Assembly (NCBI RefSeq): GCF_000427785.1
Contig: NZ_ATYR01000024.1
Location: forward strand, 33,307 to 97,306
Reading direction: 5' to 3'
Length of the DNA: 64,000 bases
Origin: Massilia alkalitolerans DSM 17462
GTDB taxonomy: Bacteria; Pseudomonadota; Gammaproteobacteria; Burkholderiales; Burkholderiaceae_D
The position numbers were made by a program, and so were the translations under genes. The notes beneath the pieces were generated by a model, which saw nothing but the letters and a program-made list of their open reading frames with translations, had not been told where the DNA came from and did no database searches. Below are positions 60,531 to 64,000 of the stretch, piece by piece. Numbering within the stretch: position 1 is the stretch's first letter; the number at the start of each line of letters is the position of its first letter.

Positions 60531-61445
60531 CTATTGCACGCGCGCCAGGTGCCGCTGCACCGACAGCATCGCGCCGATCAGACCGAGGCCCGCGCTGATC
60601 GCGAGGACCCCGGCGGTTTCCAGTGCGCCGAGCGGCGCCAGCTGGAATTCCGATGCATACAATCTTGCAAAGTCCGCAATCGCGCCGTTCAGCGGCTGCA
60701 GGGCCAGCACCACGGCGCCGAGCGCCACCGCGCCCGCGCACAGGCCGAGCAGGCCGCCGGTGTAGTAGAAGGGGCGGTGGATGAAGTTGTCCGTGGCGCC
60801 CAGCAGCTTCGACACGTTGATTTCTTCCTTCTGCGTCAGCACCTGCAAGCGGATGGTGTTGAACACCACCGCGATCACCACGATGCCGAGCGTGACCGCC
60901 AGCAGCAGCAGGGCCAGGCGCAGGATGGCCAGCATGGCGGCCAGGCGCTTCACCCAGGCCGAATCGACCTGCACCACGTCCACGCCGGGCAGCGCGCGCA
61001 GCTGTTCGGTGATCGCGTCGACCTGGCTTGCCGCGCTGCTGCCGTCCAGGCGCAGCTTGAAGCTGTCCGGCAGCGGGTTTTCGCCCAGCGTGTCGATCAC
61101 GTCGCCCAGGCCGCTCCCGGCCTTCATCGCGGCCAGCGCTTGCTCGCGCGAGATGAAGTCGATGTCGGCCTTGCCGCCGCCGGCCGCGATCGCGCGAATG
61201 CGCGGCTGCAGGGCGGCCGCATCCTCGCGCGTTGCCTCGAGCTTCATGAAGACGCTGATCTCCGGGTCGACCGAGAGCTGTTCGGACAGCGGACGCACGT
61301 TGTCGAGCAGGGTGATGCCGGCAATCGGCAGCATCAGGGCGAAGGCGACGACGAGCACGTTGAACAGGAAGCTGCCCGGCGATTTGCGCACCGTGGACAG
61401 GGCCGCTCCCAGGGCGAAACGGTGCTGGCGGATCCAGGGGCTCAT
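60531..61445 (-). CDS. ftsX: Cell division protein FtsX
   Basis: This 304-residue membrane protein is the partner of FtsE in the divisome and controls septal peptidoglycan hydrolases. It has a short cytoplasmic N terminus, a helix at about 27-48, a periplasmic loop (about 50-170), and three more helices towards the C terminus (about 168-300), giving the usual four. The block VFNTIRLQVLTQKEEINVSKLLGATDNFIHRPFYYTG in the cytoplasmic loop is typical. Its start overlaps the ftsE stop by four bases, so both proteins are translated together. Confidence 0.95.
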   Translation of the reverse strand: MSPWIRQHRFALGAALSTVRKSPGSFLFNVLVVAFALMLPIAGITLLDNVRPLSEQLSVDPEISVFMKLEATREDAAALQPRIRAIAAGGGKADIDFISREQALAAMKAGSGLGDVIDTLGENPLPDSFKLRLDGSSAASQVDAITEQLRALPGVDVVQVDSAWVKRLAAMLAILRLALLLLAVTLGIVVIAVVFNTIRLQVLTQKEEINVSKLLGATDNFIHRPFYYTGGLLGLCAGAVALGAVVLALQPLNGAIADFARLYASEFQLAPLGALETAGVLAISAGLGLIGAMLSVQRHLARVQ

Positions 61446-62104
61446 GCGGCATCTCTCACCAGCTGGCCATGCTCGAGACGGATCACGCGCGCCGCCGCAC
61501 TGTCGAGCACCTGCTCGTCGTGGGTCGAGATCACGCAGGTGACGCCGACGGCGTTGAACGCGCGCAGCGCGTCGAGCACCTTGTCGGCCGCCACGCGGTC
61601 GAGGTTGGCGGTCGGCTCGTCCGCCAGGATGATCTGCGGGCGGTTGACGATGGCGCGCGCCACCGCCACGCGCTGCTGCTCGCCGCCGGACAGTTCCAGC
61701 GGCATCGCCCTGGCGCGCTCGAGCAGGCCGACCTTGTCGAGGGCGGCCCGGGCGCGCTGCTCGGCCTGCTGCCGCGGCGCGCCGGTGACGAGCAGGGGCA
61801 GCATGACGTTGCCGAGGATGTTGCGGTCGTTGAGCAGGCGCTGGTGCTGGAAGATCAGGCCCAGGTTACGGCGCAGGAAAGGAATGCCGGCCCGCTTGAG
61901 GCGGCCGATGTCCTGGCCGTTGACGGTGACCACGCCGCTGCTGGGCCGCTCGACGGCGGCCACCATCTTCATCAGGGTCGACTTGCCCGCGCCGGACGGG
62001 CCGGCCAGGTAGACCAGCTCGCCCTTGCCGATATTGAGGGAGACGTCGCGCAGCGCGTAAGCGTCAGGGGAATATTGTTTGGAGACGGACTGGAATTCGA
62101 TCAT
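61442..62104 (-). CDS. ftsE: Cell division ATP-binding protein FtsE
   Basis: This 220-residue ABC ATPase has Walker A GPSGAGKSTLMK (about 36-47), Q-loop ILGLIFQHQRLLNDRN-like text, signature LSGGEQQRVAVARA, Walker B ILADEPT and the switch His in STHD. It binds FtsX to drive activation of murein hydrolases at the septum. It lies 15 bases after the ftsY stop and overlaps ftsX, giving the common order ftsY-ftsE-ftsX. Downstream rpoH, the usual fourth gene, follows in the same direction across a 477-base gap with its own promoter. Confidence 0.96.
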   Translation of the reverse strand: MIEFQSVSKQYSPDAYALRDVSLNIGKGELVYLAGPSGAGKSTLMKMVAAVERPSSGVVTVNGQDIGRLKRAGIPFLRRNLGLIFQHQRLLNDRNILGNVMLPLLVTGAPRQQAEQRARAALDKVGLLERARAMPLELSGGEQQRVAVARAIVNRPQIILADEPTANLDRVAADKVLDALRAFNAVGVTCVISTHDEQVLDSAAARVIRLEHGQLVRDAA

Positions 62105-62119
62105 CGATGGTCCGTTCCT

Positions 62120-63259
62120 TCAACCCAGCAGCGCTTCGACGAATTCTTCGGCGTTGAACGGCTGCAGGTCGTCCAGCTTTTCGCCCACGCCGATGAAGTA
62201 CACCGGCACCGGGCGGGTACGCGCGATCGCGGCCAGCACGCCGCCCTTGGCGGTGCCGTCCAGCTTGGTGATCACCAGGCCGGTCAGCTGCAGGGCGTCG
62301 TCGAAGGCCTTCACCTGGGCCAGCGCGTTCTGGCCGGTGTTGCCGTCGATGACCAGCAGGGTCTCGTGCGGGGCGCCGTCCATGCCCTTGCCGATGACGC
62401 GCTTGATCTTCTTGAGTTCTTCCATCAGGTGCAGCTGGGTCGGCAGGCGGCCGGCGGTGTCGACCATGACCACGTCGGTGCCGCGCGCCTTGCCCGACTG
62501 GACCGCGTCGAAAGCGACGGCGGCCGGGTCGCCAGAGGCTTGCGAGATCACGGTGACGTTGTTGCGCTGGCCCCAGACCATCAGCTGTTCGCGCGCGGCG
62601 GCGCGGAAGGTGTCGCCCGCGGCCAGCAGCACGGACTGGTCGAAGCGCTGCATGTGCTTGGCCAGCTTGCCGATGGTGGTGGTCTTGCCGGCGCCGTTCA
62701 CGCCCGAGATCATCATCACCAGCGGTTCATGGCGGCCCAGTTCGAGGGGCTTCTGCAGCGGCGCCAGCAGCTCGATCATGAGTTCCTTGAGCGCGGCCTT
62801 GACCTGGGCGGCGTCGAGCAGCTTGTCTTCCTTGACCTTGCGGCGCAGGGCGCCCAGCAGGTGCTCGGTGGCGTCCATGCCGGCATCGGACATCAGGAGC
62901 GCCGCTTCGAGCTCCTCGTACAGGTCCTCGTCGATGCGCGCACCGACGAACAGCAGCGACAGGTTGCTCGAGGTCTTGGACAGGCCGGCCTTCAGGCGCG
63001 CCATCCAGGAAGTTTTCTGATCCGCGGCGCTGGTCGGGCGTTCCGCGGTTTCCGGGAACAGTTCGCCGATATCGGCTGCGACGGGTGGTGCGGTCGGCGC
63101 GGCCGGCGCGACAACGGGCGCGGCGGCTGGTGCGACCGGCGGCGGGCTGACCGGTGCGTCCAGCGCACCCGGCACGAACATCGGCGCCGCTGCGGGCGCG
63201 GCCTGGTCCGGCGCCGAGACCTCGGTTTCAGGCTTCTTTCTCTTGAAGAAACTAAACAT
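62120..63259 (-). CDS. ftsY: Signal recognition particle receptor FtsY
   Basis: This 379-residue GTPase targets ribosomes with nascent membrane proteins to the Sec translocon. It begins MFSFFKRKKPE and has an Ala/Pro-rich acidic linker (about 15-85) in place of the long A domain of E. coli. An N domain (about 95-165) and G domain (about 175-379) follow. GTP-binding motifs are GVNGAGKTTTIGKLA, DTFRAAAREQL, VDTAGRL and TKLDGTAKGG. The start was chosen at MFSFF, which gives the amphipathic lipid-binding start. An upstream frame of 29 codons has no typical sequence. Confidence 0.96.
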   Translation of the reverse strand: MFSFFKRKKPETEVSAPDQAAPAAAPMFVPGALDAPVSPPPVAPAAAPVVAPAAPTAPPVAADIGELFPETAERPTSAADQKTSWMARLKAGLSKTSSNLSLLFVGARIDEDLYEELEAALLMSDAGMDATEHLLGALRRKVKEDKLLDAAQVKAALKELMIELLAPLQKPLELGRHEPLVMMISGVNGAGKTTTIGKLAKHMQRFDQSVLLAAGDTFRAAAREQLMVWGQRNNVTVISQASGDPAAVAFDAVQSGKARGTDVVMVDTAGRLPTQLHLMEELKKIKRVIGKGMDGAPHETLLVIDGNTGQNALAQVKAFDDALQLTGLVITKLDGTAKGGVLAAIARTRPVPVYFIGVGEKLDDLQPFNAEEFVEALLG

Positions 63260-63508
63260 AAATGGGGGCGATTCCTGCGCACGATGCCGGCTGGCGCCGG
63301 CGATGAAAAAAGTAGCGAATATTTTACCAGAGCAGCAAGACGCCACCCGGAATGGCTGGTATCGGCGCTAGAAGATGCGTGGAAGGAACTCTTTGTTGTG
63401 TTATTGCTGAAACCGACTGGTTACTCAACAGTGCGTATCTGGAAAACGACGGCGACTTGCGTTAAATTGAACAGAGAGAGAAAACCACAAAATACAACGG
63501 GGCACACC

Positions 63509-63700
63509 GTGAAAATTACCAATTTTCTGAAGCGCCTCATCTATGGCGACAACGCCACGGATGGCAGCGCCGCGAACATGCGCAACATTATCGTGTGGGC
63601 GTTCATCGCCCTCGTCGCATTGTTCCTGACCAGTCCCGAGCAGGTCAGTTTCTTCGACCAGCCGATTCCGCTGCCGGCGGAGCTGGGTTTGGGACAGTAG
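63509..63700 (+). CDS. Small membrane protein of unknown function, 63 residues
   Basis: This 63-codon frame starts with GTG (63509; MKITNFLKRLIYGDN) and has one hydrophobic helix (NIIVWAFIALVALFL), then a polar tail ending PLPAELGLGQ. Codon use is normal for the window, and the N terminus is amphipathic. Its stop codon TAG is part of the first bases of a REP-like repeat (63697-63712), so the reading frame may have been cut by that repeat. No family is recognised. Confidence 0.52.
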   Translation: MKITNFLKRLIYGDNATDGSAANMRNIIVWAFIALVALFLTSPEQVSFFDQPIPLPAELGLGQ

Positions 63701-63712
63701 GGTGGGCGGGTC
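63697..63712. repeat. Half REP-like unit next to the insertion element
   Basis: GTAGGGTGGGCGGGTC (63697-63712) matches the outer arm of the REP-like pair near 16.5 kb. The pairing arm is missing: the sequence changes within a few bases to the end of an insertion element. The repeat may have been split by the insertion. Confidence 0.55.
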
Positions 63713-63717
63713 TTGTA

Positions 63718-64000
63718 TGGCACAGGGACATAGGTAACAGTCGTCTAGAGACATAGGTAACACCTTTTATGATCAGCGCACGACCAATAACTGGAGCGTG
63801 CGATGCCTTGGAAGGAGTGTTCCCGGATGGCCTCTCGTCTCGAATTTGTGGTGCTGGCAAGCGCACCAGAAGCCAACGTCAGCGCCCTGTGCCAGGCATT
63901 TGGAATCAGTCGCAAGACGGGTTACAAATGGCTTTCCCTGTTCAAAGAACAGGGAAAGGACGGGTTAAATGACCGGTCCCGCCGCCCGCATAACTCGCCC
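63718..64000 (+). mobile_element. Left end of an IS481-like insertion element (cut by window edge)
   Basis: The terminal region carries two direct copies of GACATAGGTAACA (63727-63739 and 63750-63762), 23 bases apart, typical of IS481-type ends where the transposase may bind. A transposase gene starts at 63803 and runs past the window. The exact outer boundary and target duplication cannot be set without the other end. Confidence 0.72.
63803..64000 (+). CDS. IS481-like transposase, N-terminal part
   Basis: The first 66 codons of a transposase (MPWKECSRMASRLEFVVLASAPEAN) show a helix-turn-helix of the IS3/IS481 type (NVSALCQAFGISRKTGYKWLSLFKE, then GLNDRSRRPHNSP). This start with the RSRRP motif is typical of IS481-family transposases that lack a separate OrfA. 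The DDE catalytic domain lies outside the window. It lies 41 bases after the second terminal repeat. Confidence 0.82.
   Translation, partial: MPWKECSRMASRLEFVVLASAPEANVSALCQAFGISRKTGYKWLSLFKEQGKDGLNDRSRRPHNSP

Noticed and set aside
61469..63700. Plus-strand frame of more than 700 codons across ftsE and ftsY
   Set aside because: It runs opposite two well-conserved genes and has no domain; only its last 63 codons (from GTG 63509) lie in free sequence and were kept as a separate small ORF.

Overview
The window is GC-rich, densely coded DNA that looks like the chromosome of a betaproteobacterium of the Oxalobacteraceae (Massilia, Duganella or Janthinobacterium type). The clues are the gene order of the aa3 cytochrome oxidase locus, the rpoH and ftsXEY blocks, a PEP-CTERM protein, and many PAS, GGDEF and EAL signalling proteins. 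The genus is inference from gene content, not from a database search. No rRNA, tRNA or CRISPR array was seen.

Layout. 1-2 kb: a QseBC/PmrAB-type two-component system and a YgiW-type OB-fold protein with a PmrA/QseB-like box. 2-4 kb: Trk/Ktr potassium uptake. 4-7 kb: a PEP-CTERM protein, trmL, comF and bioC. 7.1-16.4 kb: a complete aa3 cytochrome c oxidase locus, with subunits II, I and III, a 36-residue protein, CtaG, SURF1, a SCO-like protein, heme A and heme O synthases and SCO, led by an FNR-like palindrome. 16.6-21 kb: AI-2E transporter, a DUF6624 protein, a ParD-like/methionine aminopeptidase pair, TerC and HIT. 21-25 kb: an RsbQ/KAI2-like hydrolase with a PAS hybrid kinase, and a CorC-type protein. 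25-29.4 kb: a LysR (NhaR-like) regulator and a DUF475-TerD-AIM24-TerD operon. 29-40 kb: a PAS/GAF kinase, a YtrA-type GntR/ABC operon with its operator, a BASS transporter, a secreted unknown, a diguanylate cyclase, gamma-glutamyltransferase and a lipoprotein.

40-49 kb: an orphan pstS behind a four-repeat PHO box, a PhoB-like regulator lacking its phosphoacceptor Asp, an alpha/beta hydrolase with TPRs, a GGDEF-EAL protein, a manganese (yybP-ykoY) riboswitch with mntP, and a GMC dehydrogenase with its small subunit. 49-59 kb: TerC-CBS-CorC, htpX, two ExoD proteins, a large PAS hybrid kinase, VOC, YghU and GNAT proteins. 59-63.3 kb: rpoH behind a CIRCE operator, then ftsX, ftsE and ftsY. The right edge holds a small membrane ORF and the left end of an IS481-like element.

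Themes: respiration and its assembly factors; metal and membrane stress (three TerC-superfamily proteins, MntP, two CorC-type proteins, TerD proteins, HtpX, RpoH); and dense sensory signalling. Several palindromic repeat families sit between genes: REP-like GTAGGGTGGGC units at 12.0, 16.5 and 63.7 kb, a 104-base palindrome with attC-like ends inside the cox locus, and an inverted repeat at 59.0 kb.
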